Source: Acidobacteriota bacterium
Lineage (GTDB): Bacteria > Acidobacteriota > Vicinamibacteria > Vicinamibacterales > 2-12-FULL-66-21
Direction: 5' to 3'
Assembly: GCA_020200195.1 (NCBI GenBank)
Contig: JAIVJE010000030.1
Span: 1 to 12,669, forward strand
DNA length: 12,669 nucleotides
Below, one piece after another: positions 1 to 5,707 of the stretch. The position numbers and the translations under genes are program-made. Under the pieces are notes generated by a model. It was given only the letters and a program-made list of their open reading frames with translations, made no database searches and was not told where the DNA came from. Within the stretch, counting starts at the first letter, position 1. The number at the start of each line of letters is the position of its first letter.

Positions 1-15
1 TCATGACGTCGCGAC

Positions 16-1356
16 ATGCAGGCTAATAAACTGGCCGCCGTCGGCGCGTTCGTGATCGGAGGCCTCGTGCTGTTCGCAGTCGGCCTGTTTCTCATCGGCG
101 ACAGGCGGATGATGTTTTCGAACACCTTCGATATCTACGCCGAGTTCTCCAACATCGCCGCGCTCGAAAACGGCAGCACCGTCCGGGTCGCGGGAATGGA
201 CGCCGGGGAAGTCGAGACCATTCACGTTCCGACCGGGCCGACCGGCCGCTTCCGGGTCAAGATGCGGCTGCGCGAGGATCTGCGGCCGCTGATTCGGCTC
301 GATTCAGTTGCCGCCATCCAGAACGACGGCCTCGTCGGCAACAAGTTCGTCCACATCGAGGCCGGCAGCGAGGGATCCGCCGCGGTTCTCGACAACGGCA
401 CGATTCAGAGCCGCGAACCGTTCGATCTTGCGAACGTGCTCGAGAAGATGAGTACCACGATCGACATCGTCAACACGACGATCGTCGACATCCACGGGCG
501 GGTGCAGGAAGCGTTTGGCACGCTCGCGACGACGGCGACGGAAGCGCAGGCGCTGCTCGACGACATCGGTAAGGGAACGCGATCCATCACCGCCTCCACA
601 CAGCGCGTCACAGCGGACTTGAACGCCATCATCAGTGGCATTCGCGAAGGGCGGGGAACCGTTGGCAAATTCGTGACCGACGATGCGTTCTATCGCAGCC
701 TGCAGGCGATGGCGGCCGATGCAGAGAAGGCGGTGGCGAGCGTGCGCGAGGCGAGCGAGCAGGCCAAGGGGGCGGTCGCCGATTTCCGGGGCGAAGGCGG
801 CGCGGTGAAGGGCCTCGCCGGTGACGTCCAGCAGACGCTCGTATCGGCACGGGATGCCATGGCGGATGTCGCGGACACCACCGAGGCGCTCAAGCGGAGC
901 TTTTTCTTCCGCGGGTTCTTCAATCGCCGCGGCTATTTCGATCTCGACGATGTCAGCGTGCAGCAGTATCGGGAAGGGGCGCTGGAGAGCCGCGACCGCA
1001 AGGTGCTGAGAATATGGCTCTCGTCACGCGTCCTCTACGAGAAGGACGCCAACGGCAACGAACGGCTCACCGACGGCGGAAGGGCGCGGATCGATTCGGC
1101 GATGTCGCAGTTCGTCCAATACCCGCGCACCACGCCGTTCGTCGTGGAAGGCTACGCGCAGCAGCCGTCTGGGGACACACGATTTGTGCTCAGCCGTACG
1201 CGAGCGAAGCTCGTCCGTGACTACGTCGTTGGCAAATTCGGGCTGGACCCCAATTTCGTCGCGATCATGCCGCTGGGCGCGGAAGCTGCGGGTAGCCCGG
1301 ACGGTCAAACCTGGGACGGTGTCGCCCTGGCCCTGTTCGTCTCGAGGAAGTCATAG
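16..1356 (+). CDS. MlaD/MCE-family protein with C-terminal OmpA-like domain
   Basis: A 446-aa protein. Residues 7-27 form one hydrophobic membrane anchor. An MCE domain follows at about 36-115, with the typical motif VRVAGMDAGEV at 56-66. Residues about 140-290 are rich in A, E, T and S and look like a long helical or coiled-coil stretch. From about 325 the protein resembles an OmpA-like domain, with VVEGYAQQPSG near 376 and LSRTRAKLVRDYV near 392. MCE proteins are the periplasmic substrate-binding part of Mla-type ABC systems that move phospholipids or other hydrophobic molecules. The OmpA-like tail would suggest contact with peptidoglycan, but the Asp usual in the GYTD-like motif is replaced by Gln382, while the Arg-containing helix is kept. 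The start is the first ATG after an in-frame TGA at 4-6. Too little upstream sequence is present to judge a ribosome site. The ATPase and permease partners would be expected upstream, outside the window. Confidence 0.88.
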   Translation: MQANKLAAVGAFVIGGLVLFAVGLFLIGDRRMMFSNTFDIYAEFSNIAALENGSTVRVAGMDAGEVETIHVPTGPTGRFRVKMRLREDLRPLIRLDSVAAIQNDGLVGNKFVHIEAGSEGSAAVLDNGTIQSREPFDLANVLEKMSTTIDIVNTTIVDIHGRVQEAFGTLATTATEAQALLDDIGKGTRSITASTQRVTADLNAIISGIREGRGTVGKFVTDDAFYRSLQAMAADAEKAVASVREASEQAKGAVADFRGEGGAVKGLAGDVQQTLVSARDAMADVADTTEALKRSFFFRGFFNRRGYFDLDDVSVQQYREGALESRDRKVLRIWLSSRVLYEKDANGNERLTDGGRARIDSAMSQFVQYPRTTPFVVEGYAQQPSGDTRFVLSRTRAKLVRDYVVGKFGLDPNFVAIMPLGAEAAGSPDGQTWDGVALALFVSRKS

Positions 1357-1434
1357 GACAGCCGCGGTCGGGTGGCACGTGGTTTGATTGAGACAATCCG
1401 GTTGGGACGGACGAGTGTGGATTCCGGACCGACC

Positions 1435-1441
1435 AAGGAGG
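1435..1441 (+). promoter_or_regulatory. Ribosome binding site AAGGAGG that sets the next start
   Basis: AAGGAGG sits five bases before the GTG at 1447. This supports that GTG over the earlier in-frame GTG at 1372, which has no such signal. An ATG at 1445 also follows the motif but lies in another frame. Confidence 0.75.
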
Positions 1442-1446
1442 CGGAT

Positions 1447-1695
1447 GTGGACGAGCGATCGCGAGTGCTGATGGCCACCGTCATGGGTGCCGCTCTCGGA
1501 GGCGTCTGCGGGTGGTTGTATCTCACGGAGAACGGCCAGCGAGTGCGCGAACAGATTGAGCCGAAGCTCGATGATTTCATCGGCGAGATCACGCGCGTGC
1601 GCGGGACGGTTGAAAAGGCCCGCTCCGCCGCCAACGAAGGCTGGCGCTCGTTGAGCGAGCTTACCGGCAGCGGCCAGGGCCGCTGGTCGGCTTAG
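1447..1695 (+). CDS. Small YtxH-like membrane protein
   Basis: An 82-aa protein started at GTG 1447 because of the AAGGAGG just upstream. Residues 8-26 form a glycine and alanine-rich membrane segment ending in the aromatic stretch GWLYLTENG. A charged amphipathic helix follows (about 27-70, with EQIEPKLDDFIGEI and EKARSAANEG). This plan of a short glycine-zipper-like membrane helix plus a charged helix is that of YtxH-domain and related small envelope proteins, whose biochemical role is unknown. It stands 90 bases after the MCE gene. Its stop codon lies inside the ribosome site of the next gene, so the two are probably co-translated. A longer form from GTG 1372 (107 aa) is possible but less likely. 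Confidence 0.72.
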   Translation: MDERSRVLMATVMGAALGGVCGWLYLTENGQRVREQIEPKLDDFIGEITRVRGTVEKARSAANEGWRSLSELTGSGQGRWSA

Positions 1696-1703
1696 GAGGA
1701 TTT

Positions 1704-2129
1704 ATGCTGGATGGCAGTCTGGATACGACGAACACGATGCTCGGCATCATGGCGGTGGTCAGCGTCCTCGAGGCGTTGCTGCTCATCGGCGCGGGCATCG
1801 GCGGATTCCTCGTGTACCGCCGCGTGATGAAGTTGGTGACCGAGCTGGAAGCGCGTCAGATCGCGCCGGTGCGCGAGAAGGTCGACGCGATTCTCGGCGA
1901 CGTCAGGGCCGTGACTTTGCGGGTCAGCCAGCAGACCGAGCGGGTCGATCACGCAATCCACGGTACGATGGAGCGCGTGGACGAAACAGCGGAACGGGTG
2001 AAAGGGTCCGTGCGTGACACGGTGGACCAGGCGGTCGGCGTTGTCCGCGGCGTGCGGGCCGTCATCATGTCGCTGCTGAGCAGTGACGCCCGGCCAAAAC
2101 CTCCCGCGACGGCCGCGGGAGAGATCTAG
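1704..2129 (+). CDS. DUF948-like membrane-anchored coiled-coil protein
   Basis: A 141-aa protein. AGGAGGA at 1694-1700, overlapping the previous stop codon, gives a clear start at ATG 1704. A membrane helix lies at about 13-38 (LGIMAVVSVLEALLLIGAG onward). A long charged helix follows (about 40-115), with recurring V/R/E/T spacing such as QTERVDHAIHGTMERVDETAERVKG, which looks like a coiled coil. DUF948-type proteins have this plan and are uncharacterised. Its position between two YtxH-like genes behind an MCE gene suggests an envelope role, possibly as a scaffold. That role is inferred from context only. Confidence 0.75.
   Translation: MLDGSLDTTNTMLGIMAVVSVLEALLLIGAGIGGFLVYRRVMKLVTELEARQIAPVREKVDAILGDVRAVTLRVSQQTERVDHAIHGTMERVDETAERVKGSVRDTVDQAVGVVRGVRAVIMSLLSSDARPKPPATAAGEI
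2101..2121 (+). other. Perfect 8-bp hairpin at the end of the DUF948-like gene
   Basis: CTCCCGCG at 2101-2108 pairs perfectly with CGCGGGAG at 2114-2121 around the loop ACGGC. It lies just before the stop codon at 2127 and has no T-run after it, so it is not a standard terminator. It could mark an RNA processing site or lower expression between genes, or it may only reflect Ala/Pro/Gly codons. Confidence 0.4.
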
Positions 2130-2154
2130 CCGGCATCGATAACCAGGAGGATAC

Positions 2155-2523
2155 ATGGCGTACGAATACGATCGGCTCGAACGGGAAGACGGTGGTGGCT
2201 CGTTTCTGATGGGACTGCTCGCGGGCACCGTGCTCGGCGCGGGTCTGGGCATGCTGTTCGCACCGCGGGCAGGCTCGGAGCTGCGGTCCCAGCTGTCGGA
2301 ACAGGCCGGGCGCCTGCGGACGACGGCGAACGACGGCTACCAGCAGGCGACGGAGAAGGTCAGCCAGATGGTGGACCGTGGTAAGGAAGCGTACGACCGG
2401 GCGCGCGGGACCCCCGGGTCCACCGGCGCGGGCACCGGAAACATCGGCAACATCGGTAACACCGGTGCCGGAACCGGCACGAGCAACTACTCCACGTCCG
2501 GCTCGACGATCAACCGCACCTAA
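2155..2523 (+). CDS. YtxH domain-containing membrane protein
   Basis: A 122-aa protein with AGGAGG at 2145-2150, four bases before ATG 2155. Residues 16-35 form a glycine-rich membrane helix that runs into MLFAPRAGSELRSQL, the classic start of a YtxH domain. A helix with EKVSQMVDRGKEAYDRAR follows to about residue 85. The last 37 residues are a low-complexity tail of Gly, Thr, Asn and Ser with repeats such as GNIGNIGN, probably disordered. YtxH proteins are linked to envelope stress in some bacteria, but their mechanism is not known. This is the last gene of the envelope operon and a terminator follows 22 bases after its stop codon. Confidence 0.85.
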   Translation: MAYEYDRLEREDGGGSFLMGLLAGTVLGAGLGMLFAPRAGSELRSQLSEQAGRLRTTANDGYQQATEKVSQMVDRGKEAYDRARGTPGSTGAGTGNIGNIGNTGAGTGTSNYSTSGSTINRT

Positions 2524-2544
2524 CGCGGACGGACGAGAGGGAGG

Positions 2545-2565
2545 AAGGGGCCTCTGCCCCTTTTT
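2545..2565 (+). terminator. Rho-independent terminator of the MCE/YtxH operon
   Basis: AAGGGGC (2545-2551) pairs with GCCCCTT (2556-2562) around the four-base loop CTCT and runs into further T bases to 2565. It lies directly after the YtxH gene, where an operon end is expected. The T-run is short but the stem is strong. Confidence 0.72.
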
Positions 2566-2601
2566 CCTCCTCGTGTGTACGGGAGGCGAGCCGGGACGCT
2601 T

Positions 2602-2805
2602 ATGACTGAGGAGACGGCGGAGAAGGTCGCGAATACCCTGATCGGCGTCGCCGCTGTCGGGGTCGCGTACTACGTCCTGCGGACGCCCCCTCTGCGCCGC
2701 ATGGCGTGGCGTCTCGCCGTCACCGCGCTGACGGCGACGGCCCCAACGTGGCTGGGCGGCGAAGTCCGGCGCGCGTGGGCGGAAAGCGGGCGTGGTCCTA
2801 TATGA
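2602..2805 (+). CDS. Small hypothetical membrane protein
   Basis: A 67-aa protein that I do not recognise. Residues 7-26 (KVANTLIGVAAVGVAYYVL) form a likely membrane helix, and 33-51 are a second, weaker hydrophobic stretch. ATG 2602 is preferred. An in-frame GTG at 2575 would add nine residues but begins in the terminator tail and has no ribosome site. GGGAGG at 2581-2586 is rather far (15 bases) from ATG 2602. The gene starts after the terminator and its stop overlaps the proposed promoter of the YihY gene. The hydrophobic pattern and tight fit between neighbours support it as real, but it could be a chance open frame. Confidence 0.55.
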   Translation: MTEETAEKVANTLIGVAAVGVAYYVLRTPPLRRMAWRLAVTALTATAPTWLGGEVRRAWAESGRGPI

Positions 2806-2806
2806 T
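2801..2806 (+). promoter_or_regulatory. Candidate -10 element for a leaderless YihY transcript
   Basis: TATGAT matches the -10 consensus at five of six bases. It ends six bases before the GTG at 2813, so transcription would begin at or next to the start codon. No ribosome site precedes that GTG and no -35 box is visible. The same hexamer-to-start spacing recurs at 9612-9624. Confidence 0.45.
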
Positions 2807-2812
2807 GACGCG

Positions 2813-3757
2813 GTGAGCGGGCAGGCCACGCGGGGCGCGCATCACTCCTCGTGGCTCTCGGTCCTGCGCCGCGCGGCCATGCGCGTGCGCGCCGAAGTCC
2901 AGCTGACCGGTCTGGCGATCTGGCGCGGCGTCACAGGCGTTTATCAAAGCGACGACCTCACCTTTGCGTCGTCGATCGCCTACTATTCGCTGCTCTCGTT
3001 GTTTCCGTTCTTCCTCCTGGCCTTCTCCATCATCGCCAACGTCACCAGCAACGAGTCAGACCGGGCGGCCGTCCTCGGGTTCGTGCTCCGCTATTTCCCT
3101 CAGAGGTTCGACTTCGTCACGACCCAGCTCGATTCGCTGCAGCAGGCCGGGCTGCAACTCGGCGTCGCGGGCAGCGTACTCATGGTGTGGGCTGCCATGG
3201 GCGTCTTCGGGGCCATCACCTCGGCCATCAACCACGCGTGGGGCGTGGAGAAGCAACCCAGCTACGTCAAGCACAAGCTGGTTTCGTTCGTCATGCTCGT
3301 CGTGGCGGGCCTGCTGCTCCTCGCCGGTCTTCTGCTCGTCAGCGCCATCAATATCGCGGAAGCCCGATGGTTCGCCGCCGTCGTCACACGCGCTCCGGGC
3401 CTGCTCGTCCTGCAAGGCTTCGCGCTGAAATGGGCGAGCACCGCGACGTTCATCTTCGTCGTGGGGCTCGTGTTCTACTTCGTTCCGAATGCGAAGGTTC
3501 GATTCGTCGACGTCTGGGTCGGCGCAGTCCTGACCGGTCTGCTCTGGCGCGCGGCGCTGGGCGGGTTTTCGTGGTACGTGCGGGATCTCTCGCGCTTCAG
3601 CGTGCACGGGTCGATCGCCGCGGTCGTCGTCTTTCTGTTCTGGATTTACATTTCCGCAGTCATCTTGCTGTACGGCGCCGAGGTCACGGCAGCGTACGCA
3701 CGACTCCGGCGGCACAGACCTGACGAGATCCCCGCGGCCCCTGCACCGCGCGTCTGA
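2813..3757 (+). CDS. YihY/virulence factor BrkB family inner-membrane protein
   Basis: A 314-aa protein if started at GTG 2813; GTG 2792 would add seven residues. The family block DDLTFASSIAYYSLLSLFPF is at about 48-66. Several further membrane helices follow, for about six in total, including LGVAGSVLMVWAAMGVF, a long segment LVSFVMLVVAGLLLLAGLLL and the C-terminal helix IAAVVVFLFWIYISAVILLYGAEV. The motif YGAEVTAAYAR near the end is typical of the family. YihY proteins were once named RNase BN by mistake; their function is unresolved and transport or envelope roles have been proposed. The gene ends five bases before the M48 protease ATG, so the two form a likely transcription unit. The length is normal for the family. 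Confidence 0.9.
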   Translation: MSGQATRGAHHSSWLSVLRRAAMRVRAEVQLTGLAIWRGVTGVYQSDDLTFASSIAYYSLLSLFPFFLLAFSIIANVTSNESDRAAVLGFVLRYFPQRFDFVTTQLDSLQQAGLQLGVAGSVLMVWAAMGVFGAITSAINHAWGVEKQPSYVKHKLVSFVMLVVAGLLLLAGLLLVSAINIAEARWFAAVVTRAPGLLVLQGFALKWASTATFIFVVGLVFYFVPNAKVRFVDVWVGAVLTGLLWRAALGGFSWYVRDLSRFSVHGSIAAVVVFLFWIYISAVILLYGAEVTAAYARLRRHRPDEIPAAPAPRV

Positions 3758-3762
3758 GACCC

Positions 3763-4578
3763 ATGCGCATGTATCGAATGCCGGTGGCTGTTACGGTGCT
3801 CGCCGTCAGTGCGACCACGGTTCTGGCCGTCAAGCTGATATCGGTCAAGGACGAGATCGAGATTGGGCGTCAGGCGCAGCAGCAGGTCAAGGCCGACGTG
3901 CCCGAACTCCGCGAAGCGAGCGTGCGCTCGTATGTCACGGGCATCGGTCGCGCGCTGACCACACGCGCCGCCGGGCCGAAGTACCCATACAGTTTTTCGG
4001 TCGCCAACTATCAGGAGATCAACGCCTTTGCGCTGCCCGGCGGCCCGGTCTGGATCAACCGGGGCGTCATCGAATCGGCGGCCACGGAAGCGCAGCTCGC
4101 CGGCGTCCTCGCCCACGAGATTGCGCACATCGCCCAGCGGCACGCGGCGGATCAGATCACCAAGAGCTTGGTGGCGAACGGACTCATCGGCTTGCTCGGT
4201 GCGGTGCTCGGCAACGACGGGCGCGGCTCTCGGGCGGCTCAGATCGGTGCGCAGGTCCTCGCCGGCGGCTACATGCTCAAGTTCAGCCGCGACGACGAGC
4301 GCGAAGCGGATACCGTGGGTGCACGAATCATGCGCCGCGCCGGCTGGGATCCGCGAGGGATGATCGAATTCATGGAGGTGCTGCGGCGCCAGCAGGGGCG
4401 CGATCCAGGCTCGGTGAGCGTGTTCCTGTCGACGCACCCCGCGCCCGCCGAGCGGGCGGCGCGCCTTCGCACGGAGCTCAAAAGCATGTCCGGCGGCCGC
4501 CGCGACACACCGCAATTCCAGACCGTGCGCGCGCGAGTGAAACGTCTGCCGCCGGCGCCCAGGATGGGGGGGAGGTAG
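3763..4578 (+). CDS. M48 family zinc metalloprotease, envelope-targeted
   Basis: A 271-aa protein. Residues 7-24 are a hydrophobic signal or anchor with no lipobox cysteine, so export to the periplasm or membrane anchoring is likely. The M48 catalytic motif is HEIAH, with zinc ligands His118 and His122 and catalytic Glu119. The third ligand is expected at Glu181 in READTVGARIM. The block NAFALPGGPVWINRG (87-101) and the later STHPAPAERAARL are also standard for the family. It resembles the catalytic half of BepA/LoiP-type quality-control proteases. It has no TPR repeats, unlike BepA. Three ATGs cluster at the start (3763, 3769, 3778) and the first is used. It follows the YihY gene by five bases and is probably co-transcribed. 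Confidence 0.92.
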   Translation: MRMYRMPVAVTVLAVSATTVLAVKLISVKDEIEIGRQAQQQVKADVPELREASVRSYVTGIGRALTTRAAGPKYPYSFSVANYQEINAFALPGGPVWINRGVIESAATEAQLAGVLAHEIAHIAQRHAADQITKSLVANGLIGLLGAVLGNDGRGSRAAQIGAQVLAGGYMLKFSRDDEREADTVGARIMRRAGWDPRGMIEFMEVLRRQQGRDPGSVSVFLSTHPAPAERAARLRTELKSMSGGRRDTPQFQTVRARVKRLPPAPRMGGR

Positions 4579-4621
4579 GGCGTGCAACGTTCAACGTTCA
4601 ACGTGCACTGTTCAACGTGCG

Positions 4622-4744
4622 GTGCGACGTGCTGTGTGCGACATGCTGCGTGCGACGTACGCCTGGACGTTGCACACTCAACGTTGTGCGTGACCGCGCA
4701 GGAGTAAGCACTTGCACCGGACCGTCGCACACAGCACGTCGCAC
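4622..4744. repeat. 21-bp perfect inverted repeat with 81-bp spacer
   Basis: The arm at 4622-4642 (beginning GTGCGACGTGCTG) is the exact reverse complement of 4724-4744. The spacer 4643-4723 has further weak GTGCGAC-like units. DNA or RNA of this stretch could form a long hairpin. The arms lie inside the AACGTT block and give it its mirror shape. Confidence 0.8.
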
Positions 4745-4766
4745 GTCGTACGGTACGTTGAACGTT

Positions 4767-4816
4767 GCACTCTGAACGTTGCACGTGATCGTCGCACCGC
4801 ACTCTGAACGTTGCAC
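4767..4816. repeat. 18-bp direct repeat, period 32
   Basis: GCACTCTGAACGTTGCAC occurs exactly at 4767-4784 and again at 4799-4816. A third, partial copy follows (CCCTGAACGTTG, from 4817). This points to tandem duplication within the right half of the repeat block. Confidence 0.85.
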
Positions 4817-4836
4817 CCTGAACGTTGAACGTGCTC

Positions 4837-4992
4837 GCGCGCATGAACAAGCGCGCCCGTACATGACAGGGCAGGGAGGTCTCTCGACTCTCCCTGCTGC
4901 CGTTAGGCAGGAGGTGGTGGTGCGGATGGTTGCTCCCAGCGGAACGCAGGAGCGGCCGGGCCGGGGCGCCTTGCAGTGTCTATCCCCGACAC
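4837..4992 (-). ncRNA. Candidate structured RNA downstream of a sigma-54-like promoter
   Basis: No known RNA family was recognised. Read on the minus strand from the predicted start near 4992, five short hairpins follow in a row. They are GTGTC/GACAC (4992-4976), GCTCC/GGAGC with an inner GCG/CGC (4953-4932), CTGCC/GGCAG with a four-base loop (4910-4897), an 8-bp stem CTCCCTGC/GCAGGGAG (plus-strand positions 4890-4897 and 4871-4878, sharing one base with the previous stem), and GCGCGC/GCGCGC (4856-4837). There is no clear terminator before the repeat block, so the 3' end is unknown. GC-rich DNA makes hairpins easily. The call rests mainly on the promoter match and on the absence of any gene, and remains a hypothesis. 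Confidence 0.25.
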
Positions 4993-5002
4993 CCTCCTTT
5001 AG

Positions 5003-5018
5003 AGCAACCGCTATGCCA
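5003..5018 (-). promoter_or_regulatory. Sigma-54 (-24/-12) promoter match
   Basis: On the minus strand the sequence is TGGCATAGCGGTTGCT, against the sigma-54 consensus TGGCACG-N4-TTGCW. Ten of the twelve defined bases match and the essential GG-N10-GC spacing is exact. Transcription would start near 4992 and run toward lower coordinates. No minus-strand gene lies there within the window. A single match can arise by chance. Confidence 0.5.
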
Positions 5019-5101
5019 TCCATTTCCCAGTGATTTTGGGCCTGTGCGCGGTATTTCGCGGGCCTGTTGGCATCAGACGACCCTTGCCGACTTGCGCGTG
5101 G

Positions 5102-5113
5102 GTAGCCGGCTAC
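5102..5113. promoter_or_regulatory. 12-bp perfect palindrome, possible activator site
   Basis: GTAGCCGGCTAC is a perfect palindrome whose centre is about 115 bases upstream of the predicted sigma-54 start. Sigma-54 activators commonly bind dyad sites at roughly this distance. Between it and the promoter the 7-mer GGGCCTG occurs twice (5038 and 5060), exactly 22 bases or two helical turns apart. The link to an activator is inference. Confidence 0.3.
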
Positions 5114-5229
5114 ACCCTTCGTAAACGGCTGAGCCTTGGTCACGTGTGAGATTAGAAGGCGGTTCCGAGGGCCTCGAGGGTGGTGTCCAGGGCCGTGTCA
5201 CCGGCGGCGGCTGAGGTCGGCGCGTCAGG

Positions 5230-5682
5230 ATGTAGTACATCGCGGCCGCGGATCTGGAAGTCAGTGCTGCGGCGCGCGGTCATTTCGAGACGTGTCCGCG
5301 GTGTGCTGCCGCGCTCGCCTCGGCGCGCCGTCTCGAAGTGGAGCTCACCGGGCGGCAGACGCCGGTGGCGCCGGAGCGGTTTACCACCACCGTCCTTCAG
5401 CGTATCCGTCGAGAGCAGTGGCGGACGGAGCAGAACGTGGACCGCTTGTTCAACGTCGCGATAGCGGCGGCGCTCGTACTGATGTTCGGTGGCCTGGCCG
5501 CCTTGTTGAATCTGAACGGCGTCCTCTCGGTGTCCGCGTCGGTGTGGACCCTGCTGAACGGTGTAGGCCGCACCGCCGTCGGTGTCGCCGCGCCATCGTT
5601 CGGCCTGTACATCGCGGCCGCCGGGCTGCTCCTGTCCGCGCTGGCGATGTGGTGGTGGGCGGACCGCTCGCTGGAGTTCTGA
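5230..5682 (+). pseudogene. Zinc-finger anti-sigma factor-like remnant
   Basis: The frame is open from 5236 to the TGA at 5680. It encodes YIAAADLEVSAAARG, then the zinc-binding pattern H-x3-C-x2-C (HFETCPRC, codons 5281-5304), a linker helix, and two likely membrane helices (about FNVAIAAALVLMFGGLAALL and GLYIAAAGLLLSALAMWWWA). This is the usual layout of membrane-bound anti-sigma factors that hold ECF sigma factors. The only ATG in frame, at 5230, is followed at once by TAG at 5233, and no ATG, GTG or TTG follows until GTG 5338, beyond the zinc motif. The N-terminal Cys or His ligand and the partner sigma gene are not seen. It may be a pseudogene, or may start at a rare codon such as CTG 5254. 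GTG 5338 would give only a 114-aa membrane half. Confidence 0.6.
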
Positions 5683-5707
5683 GTCGAGTCTCGGTCAGCG
5701 GGACGAT

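Larger units (their letters stand above)
4586..4833. repeat. AACGTT-rich palindromic repeat block
   Basis: Begins just after the M48 gene. The self-complementary hexamer AACGTT occurs seven times, starting at 4586, 4593, 4680, 4761, 4775, 4807 and 4821, with AACGTG variants at 4600, 4614 and 4828. On the left side the units read mostly TTCAACGT and on the right mostly TGAACGTTG, so the block is broadly mirror-symmetric. A 21-bp perfect inverted repeat (4622-4642 with 4724-4744) lies inside it, and an 18-bp exact direct repeat is at 4767-4784 and 4799-4816. No protein can be supported across it. It resembles an intergenic palindromic element of the REP or MITE kind, but no target-site duplication was identified. 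Confidence 0.75.

Noticed and set aside
1372..1446. N-terminal extension of the small YtxH-like protein from GTG 1372
   Set aside because: No ribosome site, and AAGGAGG lies just before GTG 1447.
4586..4833. CRISPR array
   Set aside because: Units are short, palindromic, unevenly spaced and in both orientations, with no unique spacers of constant length and no cas genes.
4779..5033. Plus-strand 84-aa open frame
   Set aside because: It starts inside the repeats, has no ribosome site and no protein-like pattern.
4860..5100. c-di-GMP riboswitch, SRP RNA, RNase P RNA or tRNA
   Set aside because: None of the conserved core sequences of these families was found on either strand.
4598..5143. Long minus-strand open frame across the repeat block
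   Set aside because: Its 3' half is a translation of AACGTT repeats, it has no family resemblance or ribosome site, and it overlaps the better-supported promoter and hairpins.
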